Assembly: GCF_016864375.1 (NCBI RefSeq)
Contig: NZ_CP069354.1
Location: forward strand, 2,811,501 to 2,875,500
From: Microvirga sp. VF16
Lineage (GTDB): Bacteria > Pseudomonadota > Alphaproteobacteria > Rhizobiales > Beijerinckiaceae
Length of the DNA stretch: 64,000 nt
Direction: 5' to 3'
Of the stretch, positions 51,364-60,493 are shown piece by piece (position 1 is the first letter of the stretch; each line of letters begins with the position of its first letter). A program made the position numbers and the translations under genes. Under the pieces are notes generated by a model, which did no database searches, was not told the origin of the DNA, and worked only from the letters and a program-made list of their open reading frames with translations.

Positions 51364-52263
51364 ATGGAACCCGAGCCGGAAAGCAGGTCGAGCGCGCCTC
51401 CTGTTCCTCTGTGGATCAGCGCAGGATGGCTTTTGCTCGACATGGCGCTGGTCACGACCATGCAGGCCATCGTCAAGGCCGAAGGCGAGACCTATCCGGC
51501 GATCCAGCTTGTCTTCCTGCGCTCGCTCATCGGATTCATTTCGGTGGCGCCGCTGGTGTGGCGCCATCGTCGGAAGTTGACTGACCTGTCGAACATTCGC
51601 GGCCATCTCGCCCGCGTCGCCTTCAACTCCGCCGCGCTGACCCTCAATTTCGCGGCCTTTGCTGCTTTGCCTCTGGCGCTGGTCACCGCCATCGGATTCA
51701 CCCGGCCGCTCATGCTGCTGGTGATGGCGGCGATCATGCTGGGAGAGAGCGTGAGCCGGACGCGCTATGTTTTCACGGCACTCGGCTTTCTCGGCGTCAT
51801 CATCATGGTGCAGCCGGATGCGATTCCGTGGAACATGGGGCTTCTCGCAGCTTTCGGATCGGTCTTCTTCGGCTCCCTCGCCGTCGTTCAGACAAGGCGG
51901 CTTGCCGGCGAAAATACTGTCATCCTGATGCTCTTCTATACGGTCGGTCTGATGATCCTGACATCGATCCCGGCTGCATTCGTCTGGGTGCCGATCCCGT
52001 GGAGTGCGGCACCGAACATCATCCTCATCGGCGCCTTGGCGCAGCTCGGCCAATATTGCTGGCTGCAGGCCTATCAGAAGCAGGAGGCGCGCCTCCTTGC
52101 ACCGATCGGCTATCTGTCGATCCTCTTTTCAGGCTTCGCAGGCTGGCTCTACTTTGGCGAGATCCCGTCCCTGTCCCTCGGCATTGGCGCCGCCATCGTG
52201 GTCCTGACCACACTGCTGGCCACATCCACTGAGCGCTGGCTCGTGAACAGGAAAGAGGCGTAG
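51364..52263 (+). CDS. EamA/DMT-family transporter
   Basis: The 299-residue protein has ten hydrophobic segments in two five-helix halves, as in the drug/metabolite transporter family. QLVFLRSLIGFISVAPLVW in the first half and YLSILFSGFAGWLYFGEIPS in the second are the usual EamA signatures. It starts 8 bp after the PIG-L stop, so it is in the same transcript. It may export a by-product, for example the acyl or amine part. The direction and the cargo are unknown. Confidence 0.87.
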   Translation: MEPEPESRSSAPPVPLWISAGWLLLDMALVTTMQAIVKAEGETYPAIQLVFLRSLIGFISVAPLVWRHRRKLTDLSNIRGHLARVAFNSAALTLNFAAFAALPLALVTAIGFTRPLMLLVMAAIMLGESVSRTRYVFTALGFLGVIIMVQPDAIPWNMGLLAAFGSVFFGSLAVVQTRRLAGENTVILMLFYTVGLMILTSIPAAFVWVPIPWSAAPNIILIGALAQLGQYCWLQAYQKQEARLLAPIGYLSILFSGFAGWLYFGEIPSLSLGIGAAIVVLTTLLATSTERWLVNRKEA

Positions 52264-52463
52264 AAGGCTTCATTGAAGCGACTTTCCTTATCCCAGCCAG
52301 GGCTGCCGCACCTGAGCTTGGGAGAAAGATCGCTGTTGATGTTTGCGTTGATCCGCGAACAAGCTGAAGCCCTGCTCGGGGCATGCCAACCCGCCCCGAC
52401 GGTCAAGTGCCAGCCTCCGCTGCGTCTGGTCCGGGAGGCCCGCCCACAACACCCCGGTCCCAC

Positions 52464-53462
52464 TTATTTGCCATGCCGGGTGTCTGGATGCGAGACCTCC
52501 TTGGCGTGAGCGACGACCTGGAGGGCTTGAGGCAAAGCGTGTGGATCGGGTGGCTTCGCGCGCCGATTGGCCAGCTTCGGCTCAGCGACCAAGCGGCTTC
52601 GCACGACCTCGTCCGGTGATCGCCCCTTGAGCACGCGCTGGCGTCTTCTGTTGTAGGCTTGGTTGAAGCCCTTGAGCAGCGTCTCCAGATCCCCATGGCT
52701 GTAGATCGTGATGCCGAGCACTTCACGCTGCACCCGTCCATTGAAGCGCTCGGCGAGACCGTTGGTTTGCGGCGTGTAGGGCTTGGTCCTGCGATGCTCC
52801 ACCTTCAACTGGTGGCAGGCGTCCTCGAAGCCATCAGCGGTAAAGCACGAGCCACGGTCGGTGAGCACGTGGGTGACCTTGAAGGGAAACGCGCGGATCG
52901 CTTCTTTGAGGAAGGCAATCGCGCTTATGGCCAGCTCGTCGTCTTTGACGGCCAGGTGCACCCAGCGCGAGCAGCGGTCGATGGCGACATAGAGGAAGCG
53001 TTTGCGGCTCTCGCCATTGGCGGTTCTCAGCTTGGGCAGGTGTTTGATGTCCATGTGCACGAAGCCGAGATCGTAGTCCTTGAAGGTGCCGCTCCGGCGC
53101 TGGCGCTGCTGCGCCGGTGGCAGGCGGCCTAAGCCTTCAGCCTTGAGGATGCGGTAGACCGCATCACGGTTGAGATGCGGCAGGAAATGCGTGACCACGA
53201 AGGTCAGATCGTCGAGCGGAAAGCCGGTGGCCTGCCTCAGGGCGCAGACGATGGCGCGTTCCTCCTCGGTGGCCCTCCAGGGCAGCTTGTGCGGCCGGCT
53301 GCTGTGGTCCTGACAGTCTTTGGGGCCGCGCTTGCGCCATTTGCGGACCGTCTCGGTGCTCACACTGAAGCGCTGGGCCAGCACGCCCGTCGGCTCGGAT
53401 GAGCGGGCAATCTCCTGGCGGACGGCTGGAGTGGTGCGGGCTTGCGGATGAAGGGAGTGCAT
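52464..53462 (-). CDS. IS481-family transposase
   Basis: The 332-residue protein begins with a helix-turn-helix (TGVLAQRFSVSTETVRKWRKR) and has an integrase core. GFVHMDIKHLPKL (Asp), HVLTDRGSCFTADGF (Asp) and TNGLAERFNGRVQREVL (Glu) are the DDE residues. AGGAGG precedes two adjacent ATGs, and the second was chosen for spacing. The last four codons run past the left inverted repeat into flanking DNA. The gene appears intact. Confidence 0.92.
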   Translation of the reverse strand: MHSLHPQARTTPAVRQEIARSSEPTGVLAQRFSVSTETVRKWRKRGPKDCQDHSSRPHKLPWRATEEERAIVCALRQATGFPLDDLTFVVTHFLPHLNRDAVYRILKAEGLGRLPPAQQRQRRSGTFKDYDLGFVHMDIKHLPKLRTANGESRKRFLYVAIDRCSRWVHLAVKDDELAISAIAFLKEAIRAFPFKVTHVLTDRGSCFTADGFEDACHQLKVEHRRTKPYTPQTNGLAERFNGRVQREVLGITIYSHGDLETLLKGFNQAYNRRRQRVLKGRSPDEVVRSRLVAEPKLANRRAKPPDPHALPQALQVVAHAKEVSHPDTRHGK

Positions 53463-53574
53463 CATGTCCTCCTGCGATGAGGAGCTCGGCGCCGCAGGCC
53501 GTCAAAGCGCCAAGCATACTCCTCAATCGCGCAACGCACTTGGTCCCAACAACGTTCCGCCACCAGACACCGGG
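52475..53574 (-). mobile_element. IS481-family insertion sequence (about 1.1 kb)
   Basis: Ends GCCGGGTGTCTGG (52475-52487) and CCAGACACCGGGC (53562-53574) are inverted repeats with one mismatch. The first lies inside the 3' end of the transposase gene. No clear target duplication was found, so the outer limits may be off by several bases. It separates the PIG-L/EamA genes from the envelope-protein genes. The 200 bp before it (52264-52474) hold no gene. Confidence 0.75.
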
Positions 53575-53710
53575 CTCGCGCCATTCCGTTCGTCAAAAAT
53601 GCCAAGTGCTTGTCCCAAACGATCAAGCATGATCACGGGAAGTGATCACAATATGTCTTCCTTGTACTCCCGGGCTCATGCCTTGGGTGCACGAACTGGC
53701 GAAAGGGAGG

Positions 53711-54367
53711 ATGGCGGTGAACAGGACTCTCTTGGCTATCTGCGCTCTCGCAGTGAGCGCTCTTCTCATTCCGGGTGACGCTTACGCTCAGCGGTTCGGC
53801 GGCCGCGGTGGCGGCGGTGGCGCCCGTATCGGCGGCGGCGGTTTCGGCGGAGGTGGAGGTTTCCGTGGCAGTGGCGCCTTCAGAGGTGGCAACTTCGGCG
53901 GAGGCCAACGAATGTTCATTCCTCGAGGAGGTATGGGTGGTTCCCGAGTCGCGATCGGAGGCGGTGGTTTCCGTACCGGAGCAATTGCGGCTCCTCGGCC
54001 CGGTCGAGGGGATTTTCGCATGGCCGCCATCGGGAGGCCCGGCTTTGGCGCCCGAGCCCCGTATTACGGCCGCGTCGGAGGTGCCTATCGGCCCTACTAC
54101 CGGGGCAACTACGGCCGCTACCCGTATTATCGCAACTATTATGGCAACTACTATCGCGGCTATCCGTATTACGGCGGATTACTGGCCGCAGGACTGACGC
54201 TTGGCGCTTTGAGCTACCCATATTACGGATATGGCTACAATTACCCGTACTACGGCGCTTATCCGTACGACGTGGCGGCCGCCGAGGACTGCTATTGGGT
54301 CCGTCGCCGTGTCGTCAATGCGAATGGACGGGTCGTCATTCGGCGACAACAGGTCTGCAATTATTGA
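53711..54367 (+). CDS. Gly- and Tyr-rich secreted protein
   Basis: A clean Sec signal peptide (LLAICALAVSALLIPGDAYA) precedes about 190 residues of very biased composition. First come glycine-arginine-phenylalanine repeats (RIGGGGFGGGGGF), then tyrosine-rich repeats (NYGRYPYYRNYYGNYYRG), then a short tail with two cysteines (AEDCYWVRRRV...QQVCNY). ATG 53711 follows GGGAGG. No enzyme domain is visible. It is likely a periplasmic or surface structural protein, and the cysteines may form a disulfide. The neighbouring SH3 protein has similar Tyr-rich and Gly-rich parts. Confidence 0.75.
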   Translation: MAVNRTLLAICALAVSALLIPGDAYAQRFGGRGGGGGARIGGGGFGGGGGFRGSGAFRGGNFGGGQRMFIPRGGMGGSRVAIGGGGFRTGAIAAPRPGRGDFRMAAIGRPGFGARAPYYGRVGGAYRPYYRGNYGRYPYYRNYYGNYYRGYPYYGGLLAAGLTLGALSYPYYGYGYNYPYYGAYPYDVAAAEDCYWVRRRVVNANGRVVIRRQQVCNY

Positions 54368-54380
54368 AGGCTGCCGGTCG

Positions 54381-54398
54381 CGAAGGGTCATCCCTTCG
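54381..54398 (+). terminator. Stem-loop between the two envelope-protein genes
   Basis: CGAAGGG pairs with CCCTTCG around TCAT, 13 bp after the stop of the Gly/Tyr-rich gene. There is no T-run. It may be an intercistronic processing or attenuation hairpin. Confidence 0.5.
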
Positions 54399-54442
54399 GT
54401 GATTTCGCGGAAGCCGGCCGATACCGGGAGGACTGATTACCG

Positions 54443-57247
54443 ATGAGAATGATCATCGCGCTCGCGCTCGTCCCAATCGTCACCACGGTGCCGGGACTTG
54501 CAGCTCCAGGCGTCACCACGACCAGCGTCAACTTCCGCTCAGGCCCGGGAACGCAGTTTTCCTCCCTTCGCACCCTTCCGGCCGGCACTGCCGTCGATAT
54601 CGGCGATTGCGAGGATGCGGGAAGCTGGTGCGCCATCACCGTGGATGGACGAAGCGGCTTCGTCAGCGGTCGTTACCTCCAGGAGAACAAGGAATCCGAG
54701 GATTGGCCGCGGTCGTACGAGACCGGCAAGGGGCGTATGATCCTCTACCAGCCGCAGTTCACCGAATGGAACGACTTCAAGTCCATTGAGGCACTGGTGG
54801 CGGCTCAATTCCTGAGAACACCCGAGGCCAACCCGGTGTTCGGCGTGATCGGACTGAAGGGCAAGACGTCCTATGACGAGGATGCCGGTGAGGTCGTGAT
54901 CACTGACATCACCGTTACCGAGTTGAACTTCTCGGGTCTCGACCGCGACGAACTGACGGCGCTTGCGGTCGAGACCGGCAAGATTCTGCCGACAGGCCCG
55001 ATCACGGTATCGGAGACACGTATAACGGCAAGTCTCGCCGAACAGAAGCGCATGACCGACGTGCAGGGGCTTAAGGCCGACCCGCCGCCGATCTTCGTGT
55101 CGAAATCTCCGGCGATCCTGCTGCAGACCGATGGTGAGACTGCCTATGCGCCGGTCAAGGGCAAAACAGGGCTCTCCTTCGTGGTCAATACGAACTGGGA
55201 TCTCTTCCGCATCGATGACGGTGGCGCCCTCTATCTGCGCGACGACACACATTGGCTGAGCGCGAGCGCCATGACAGGTCCGTGGACATCGGTGTCCGAA
55301 CTGCCCGCACTGCTGAAGGACCTGCCGGACGACGGCAACTGGGCGGATGCTCGCGGCGCCATGCCGCCCGAGGCCTACACCGGCGGTGCCATGCCGAAGG
55401 TGATCACCACGGACAAGCCAGCCGAGCTGATCCTGTTCGAGGGTGAGCCCGCTCTCCAGGATGTTCCCGGGACGGCGCTCCAATGGGCGTCGAACAGCGA
55501 GTCCGACGTGTTTTTCGACAGGACAGGGAAGCAGTGGTACGTGCTCCTGTCCGGCCGCTGGTTCCGCGCGACGACACTGGAGGGGCCGTGGACGTTTGCC
55601 ACCCCTGACCTGCCGGCGGATTTTCGCAATATCCCGGAAGACGCGCCCTATTATGCCGTGCGCTCATCCGTGCCGGGAACCTCGGAGAGCGAGGAGGCGC
55701 GGCTGAAGGCCAGCATTCCCACGACGGCACGGGTCGAGACCGGCTCGATCACGCCAACGATTGCCTATGCCGGAGACGCTCAGTTCGCGCCGATCGAAAC
55801 AACCGATCTTGCCTATGCGACGAACACGACCGAGACCGTGATCAAGGTCGGAGAGCGCTACTTCCTGCTGCAGGATGGCGTGTGGTTCGTGGCCGACAAT
55901 CCGAACGGCCCGTGGCAGATTGCCCGTGAAGTACCGGAAGCGATCTACCAGATCCCGCCATCCTCCCCTGTCTACAATGCCACCTATGTGCGCGTGTACG
56001 ATACCGAGCCCGATGCGGTCTGGTACAGCTACACCATGGGCTACCTCTACGGCTTCCCGGCTTGGGGCACCTATGTTTACGGAACTGGCTGGCCCTATCC
56101 GCCGTATTGGTACAATTGGGCGGGTTACGGTTACCCGATTTATTATCCCCGACCCGTCACCTGGGGCCTCGGGGCCTACTACAATCCGGTCCGAGGCATG
56201 TATGGCCGCTATGGTTATGCCTATGGTCCTTATCGGGGGATTGCAGGCGCACGGGCATGGAACCCGCGCACGGATACTTATGCTCGAGCCGGAGCAGCCT
56301 GGGGGCCGCGCGGCTCGGCTGGATTTGTCGGTGCGTACAATCCACGCACGGACGGGGGCGGGTTTGTCGCGGGCGGTCGCAATGTCTACGGCGCGTGGAA
56401 ATCGGCCGGCGTGAAGCGCGGATCCGAATGGGCGCGGGTGACGGCGCGCGACAACGTGGCCGGCGGCTCGTCGCTGCGCTGGAACACGTCCAACGGCCAA
56501 GGCTTCGTCCGCGAGGGCCGGCGTGGCGACCTCTATGCCGGTCGCGACGGCAATGTCTATCGCAACACCGGCGATGGCTGGCAGCGCTTCGATGGCGGCT
56601 GGCAGGATGTGGCGCGGCCGGAACGCGGAGACCTGCTCCAGCGTGGCGAGGGGCGCGAAGGCCTTTCGCCGGAAGCGCGCGAGCGGTTCCAGGAGCGGGG
56701 CGGCGGAGAGGCGCTCAGAGGTCTCGCCGGAGCCGGAGCCGCCGGTGCGGCGGGCGCGGCACTCGGTCAGCGCCTGAGCGGTGGTGAGCAGGTCCGGCGG
56801 GACGCTGCCGACCGCGATGCGATCCGCGAGCGGACGCAGCAGCGCCAAACGCCCCAGCAGCGTCCAGCAACGCAACAGCGTCAGGTCTCACAGCAGCAAC
56901 GCGAGGCAGTTCAGCAGCGCCGCGCGACGCAGGATCGCCCAGCCGCTCAGCAACGGCCGGCACCACAGCAGCGGCAAGCGACACGGGAGCGTCCGGCTCA
57001 GGCGCAGCGGCCTGCCGCACAGCGTCCCGCAGCCCGCCAGCAGCTGCCGTCGAACGTCATGCGTGACGTCCAGGCCCGTCATGTCGGCAATCAGCGTCAG
57101 ATGGCGAGCCGCCAGTTTTCCCGGCCGCCGGCGCAGTTCTCCCGTTCGGCATCCTTTGGGCCGTCACGGAGCATGGGTCCGCGAGGCGGATTCGGGGGAG
57201 GCGGGCGCGGCGGAGGCTTCGGGGGCGGACGAGGAGGACGTCGCTAA
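54443..57247 (+). CDS. Large SH3-domain envelope protein with Tyr-rich and Gln/Arg-rich tail
   Basis: The 934-residue protein has a signal peptide (IIALALVPIVTTVPGLAA) and one bacterial SH3 domain (about 22-85, TTSVNFRSGPGTQFSSLRTL and GRSGFVSGRYL). A 400-residue region holds three repeated beta units of the pattern W-x(6-10)-GPW (GPWTSVS, GPWTFAT, GPWQIAR). Then come a Tyr/Pro/Gly segment (about 540-600), Gly/Asp-rich WNTSNGQGF-type repeats, an Arg/Gln-rich coiled stretch (about 795-880) and a glycine tail (GGFGGGGRGGGFGGG). It probably resides in the periplasm or outer surface and binds peptidoglycan through SH3. The rest is of unknown function. Confidence 0.7.
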   Translation: MRMIIALALVPIVTTVPGLAAPGVTTTSVNFRSGPGTQFSSLRTLPAGTAVDIGDCEDAGSWCAITVDGRSGFVSGRYLQENKESEDWPRSYETGKGRMILYQPQFTEWNDFKSIEALVAAQFLRTPEANPVFGVIGLKGKTSYDEDAGEVVITDITVTELNFSGLDRDELTALAVETGKILPTGPITVSETRITASLAEQKRMTDVQGLKADPPPIFVSKSPAILLQTDGETAYAPVKGKTGLSFVVNTNWDLFRIDDGGALYLRDDTHWLSASAMTGPWTSVSELPALLKDLPDDGNWADARGAMPPEAYTGGAMPKVITTDKPAELILFEGEPALQDVPGTALQWASNSESDVFFDRTGKQWYVLLSGRWFRATTLEGPWTFATPDLPADFRNIPEDAPYYAVRSSVPGTSESEEARLKASIPTTARVETGSITPTIAYAGDAQFAPIETTDLAYATNTTETVIKVGERYFLLQDGVWFVADNPNGPWQIAREVPEAIYQIPPSSPVYNATYVRVYDTEPDAVWYSYTMGYLYGFPAWGTYVYGTGWPYPPYWYNWAGYGYPIYYPRPVTWGLGAYYNPVRGMYGRYGYAYGPYRGIAGARAWNPRTDTYARAGAAWGPRGSAGFVGAYNPRTDGGGFVAGGRNVYGAWKSAGVKRGSEWARVTARDNVAGGSSLRWNTSNGQGFVREGRRGDLYAGRDGNVYRNTGDGWQRFDGGWQDVARPERGDLLQRGEGREGLSPEARERFQERGGGEALRGLAGAGAAGAAGAALGQRLSGGEQVRRDAADRDAIRERTQQRQTPQQRPATQQRQVSQQQREAVQQRRATQDRPAAQQRPAPQQRQATRERPAQAQRPAAQRPAARQQLPSNVMRDVQARHVGNQRQMASRQFSRPPAQFSRSASFGPSRSMGPRGGFGGGGRGGGFGGGRGGRR

Positions 57248-57253
57248 AGCATT

Positions 57254-57281
57254 TTGCGGACAAGCGGAGTCACTTGTCCGC
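57254..57281. terminator. Convergent terminator SH3 protein / porin
   Basis: TGCGGACAAG pairs perfectly with CTTGTCCGCA around an 8-base loop, between the stop of the SH3-protein gene (57247) and that of the facing porin gene (57316). It can serve both directions. Confidence 0.7.
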
Positions 57282-57315
57282 ACGATCTCACAATCTGTTC
57301 GCTCACATCAAACAT

Positions 57316-58758
57316 TCAGAAGTCGCGCTGGACGCGCAGACGGCCTTCCCACGTATCTTCCGATCCGGTTGATCGGAATGTTCCCGTCGGATCGCCGGAA
57401 GCCGTTGTCAGTGGAACGGCCACGCGCTCGCGCGGATCGACCCTGATGTAAAGTGCCTCGACGCCGATGAGGAGATCCTTCACCGGTGTCCAGATCACGT
57501 TGGCGCCGACACGATACTCGTCGAAGTCGACGAGGCCCGTGGTTGTCCCTGCCGTTCCGGCAGCGATCGTCGCGATGGTCGTAGGCACCACGTATTGCGC
57601 AACTCCCGGCGCATCGAAGCGCATCCAGGACCCGAAGACGTTCGTCTGGATGGTTGGCGTCCAATTGTGATTGAGACCGCCGGCAATGGCATAGGCCTTG
57701 TTGGTCTTGAAGTCGCCCGTAAACGGATCGACGAAGGCGTCCGTGAAGGGCATGGCGAGCGAACCGGCGCCTATGAACCCATTGCTGATCGGGCCAGCCT
57801 GGCCGGCGTTGAGATAGCCGATCGCTCCGTCCGTATAGGTTGCCATCATCCATACGGTATCGCCGACCCCGAGGGCGGGCACGTTGGCATAGCCAAGGGC
57901 GGCCAGGGCGAAACCGTAATCCGTGTCCGCGTGGGTCGGATTGGGCAGGCCGGTAATGGGGTTGATGACCGGGACGGTCACACCGTCCACCGTCGTGAGG
58001 CCGGCCGCCACGTCGCGGATCTGGTGCAGGGCGCCGGACAACTGCACTTCGCCCCAGGTGCCTTTGTAGCGCATGTTGGCGACGACATCCGGCATGCGCT
58101 CGCCCGCATAGGTGGAGGCGATCGGAGCAAAGACCGGGAACGGGCTGGCGACCCCGAACAGCGGGAAGTCGAGCTCGTTGTTGACCTGGCGCTCCGTGCC
58201 GTCCTCGAACGATAAAGTCGCGGAGAAGCCATTGCCGAACGAGAAGGTGTAAGCGAACAGGTTCACTTCGGCATTGGCCGGATCGTCGAAGCGCAGGTCG
58301 CCGAAGTTCGGGGTCGGCAAGTCCGGGCTCGTGAAGAACGAAACCGCGCGACCTGCGGTCAGGCCGCCGAACTGGACGAAGGCCTGAGAAATCTCAGGCG
58401 TCGTGGAACTGAAGCCGTAAGCACCGGTGTTCCGGGTCATCTCCATGCGGATATAGGTGCGCAGCATGCCATAGGCGGTGGCAGTCCGCGCGTCGAGGTT
58501 GATACGGCCTCGCCCTCGGAACCCGATCGTGTCCTGCGAGCGATCAACCGGTTCGACATACAGATACTCGGCGCGAACGCGGCCGCTGACACGGAGGCAG
58601 GTCTCGGTGCCGGGGACGTAGAAGAAGCCTGCGCCATGGGTAGAGCAGATCCGGACATACTCGACGGGAGCTGCGGTTTTGGCCGGCAGGTCGGCGGCCT
58701 GTGCGCCACCGCTGATAATCGCCGCGCCTCCAAGCAACAGAGTTCGAACTGACGCCAT
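57316..58758 (-). CDS. Alphaproteobacterial porin
   Basis: A signal peptide (TLLLGGAAIISGGAQA) precedes ADLPAKTAAPVEYVRICSTH and GFFYVPGTETCLRVSGRVRA, the conserved start of Rhizobiales porins with its two cysteines. The rest alternates beta strands and loops and ends in a C-terminal aromatic (LRVQRDF). The length is 480 residues. ATG 58758 follows GGAG. It forms an outer-membrane general diffusion channel. Confidence 0.9.
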   Translation of the reverse strand: MASVRTLLLGGAAIISGGAQAADLPAKTAAPVEYVRICSTHGAGFFYVPGTETCLRVSGRVRAEYLYVEPVDRSQDTIGFRGRGRINLDARTATAYGMLRTYIRMEMTRNTGAYGFSSTTPEISQAFVQFGGLTAGRAVSFFTSPDLPTPNFGDLRFDDPANAEVNLFAYTFSFGNGFSATLSFEDGTERQVNNELDFPLFGVASPFPVFAPIASTYAGERMPDVVANMRYKGTWGEVQLSGALHQIRDVAAGLTTVDGVTVPVINPITGLPNPTHADTDYGFALAALGYANVPALGVGDTVWMMATYTDGAIGYLNAGQAGPISNGFIGAGSLAMPFTDAFVDPFTGDFKTNKAYAIAGGLNHNWTPTIQTNVFGSWMRFDAPGVAQYVVPTTIATIAAGTAGTTTGLVDFDEYRVGANVIWTPVKDLLIGVEALYIRVDPRERVAVPLTTASGDPTGTFRSTGSEDTWEGRLRVQRDF

Positions 58759-58915
58759 GGTACAAGCTCCAAGACAAAGCCTAGCCGTGCTGATGAAAGA
58801 TTGTGCAGACAGGCGAATGGCCGTCAAGCGAGTCTCAGAAGGCGCTTATCCGGCTTCGCCCTAATCCTCTGACGTGTTGCCGAGAAGCATCATGCCGCCG
58901 GGCGCCGAGCGCTCT

Positions 58916-60484
58916 TCAACTCAGCAGAACCTGAACGGCGATGATTTTGACGATGGTCATGCTCGGGAAGCAGATTGCATAGCCGATGTCGGTTCTTTCG
59001 GTCGGAGCCAGACGTCCGGCCGCAACCACGATGGCGGGATTGCCGGTCGAGCCTGCACAGACGCCGAGCAGGTCGTCGAAGGGAATGCGCAACAGGTATC
59101 CCCCTGCCAACACGATCAGCACCAGCGTGAACAGAACGGCAGCGCCGCCAAGAAGGATCTGAATCCCATTGGTCGCCACGGTCTGGACGAAGGGGCTTCC
59201 AGCGCCAATGGCGACCGAGCCGATGAACACCGACAGGCCGAGGTTCCGCAGAACCAGGTTGGCGACTACCGGTATTCTCCAGCCCAAGGGGCCGGTGCGA
59301 CCGAGCCAGCCCAGAACGAGCGCCATGACGAGCGGCCCGCCAGCAACGCCGAGGCTGAAGGTGCCACCTCCCGGTAAAGGCACGGGAATCATGCCGAGGA
59401 GAAGGCCAAGAGCGATCCCAACGCCGATCGAAACGAAGGACAGCTCGGCATTGCCCTTGATGCTGTCCCCGAAGTGCCGCTGGACTTCAGTTTTCCGATC
59501 CGATGGCACCGCAGCCACGAGCAGATCGCCGAACTCGATTGTCAGATCGGATGACGCCATAATGTCGACGTCGCCCCGGCGGATATGCGAAATGACGACG
59601 GGAAAATCGGGAAGCGCGATTTCGCGCATGTTCTTACCGACGAAGGCCGCTTTCGAAACATAGACACGCACGACATCGTAATTGGCGCGATCACGGCTTA
59701 TACGCCCCGGGTCCTCGTGCCCCATGGCTGCCTTTGCCTGCTCGATGCTCGCCGGGCTGCCGACCAGAAGCAGTCCATCGCCTTCATGTAATCTCGTCCC
59801 TGCAAGGGGCGGCGCGTTCACATGGTGCTGGCGCACCGCGATGATCTTGATGTCGGATGGCAAGACTGCGGAAACATCTTCGACGGTCTGGTTCTCGCAC
59901 TTCGACTCGAGGGTCAGTTCTGCGACCCGTACGTTCTGCGAAGGTGTCTTGAACGTGGGTTTGACCAAGGCGGTCATGATGGTCATCAGGACGATTGGAC
60001 CGATGACACCGAAGGGATAAGACACTGAGTAGCCGATTGCCGGATCCTGGTTGCCCGCCGCCGCCAATGCCGCCTGCAGGGTCGGCGTGCTCGTGCCGGA
60101 GCCGGCGAACAATCCGGCCGCCGTCGCCATCGAGATCCCAAGAGGAGAAGCAAGCGACATGGCAACGAGGAGCGAGGCGATCACGGCAACGGCCGCAAGT
60201 GCGATATATTTGACACCGGGACCGCGCAGGCTCGCAAAAAACTGCGGTCCGTATTGGATACCCACACCATAGACGAACATTACGAGGCCGAGCGTTCCGA
60301 CCAATCCGGGCGGCGCCGCCTTCGGTGCAATGGCACCGATGATCAAGCCGGTGAACAACACGGCTCCTGCGCCGAAGGAGACGCCGGCAATCGAGATCTG
60401 CCCAAGAGCATAACCGGTGGCGATGGCGAGAAACAGCGCCAGCAAGGGAGAGGCTTCAAGCAACGTACGAACGATATCGAGCAT
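58916..60484 (-). CDS. AspT/YidE-type transporter with two TrkA-C domains
   Basis: The 522-residue protein has two similar blocks of about five to six membrane helices (GLFAGSGTSTPTLQAALAAAG and GVCAGSTGNPAIVVAAGRL are the matching re-entrant motifs). These flank a soluble middle (about 190-375) with two TrkA-C-like segments. This is the aspartate:alanine exchanger family. It starts 10 bp after pflA ends, so it is probably cotranscribed with the pyruvate formate-lyase genes. It may exchange a fermentation-linked carboxylate. The substrate is not determined. Confidence 0.85.
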   Translation of the reverse strand: MLDIVRTLLEASPLLALFLAIATGYALGQISIAGVSFGAGAVLFTGLIIGAIAPKAAPPGLVGTLGLVMFVYGVGIQYGPQFFASLRGPGVKYIALAAVAVIASLLVAMSLASPLGISMATAAGLFAGSGTSTPTLQAALAAAGNQDPAIGYSVSYPFGVIGPIVLMTIMTALVKPTFKTPSQNVRVAELTLESKCENQTVEDVSAVLPSDIKIIAVRQHHVNAPPLAGTRLHEGDGLLLVGSPASIEQAKAAMGHEDPGRISRDRANYDVVRVYVSKAAFVGKNMREIALPDFPVVISHIRRGDVDIMASSDLTIEFGDLLVAAVPSDRKTEVQRHFGDSIKGNAELSFVSIGVGIALGLLLGMIPVPLPGGGTFSLGVAGGPLVMALVLGWLGRTGPLGWRIPVVANLVLRNLGLSVFIGSVAIGAGSPFVQTVATNGIQILLGGAAVLFTLVLIVLAGGYLLRIPFDDLLGVCAGSTGNPAIVVAAGRLAPTERTDIGYAICFPSMTIVKIIAVQVLLS

Positions 60485-60493
60485 TGATTTTCC

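Noticed and set aside
55664..56875. 403-codon open frame antisense to the SH3-domain protein gene
   Set aside because: It is Arg/Ala-rich shadow sequence with no start site or motif.
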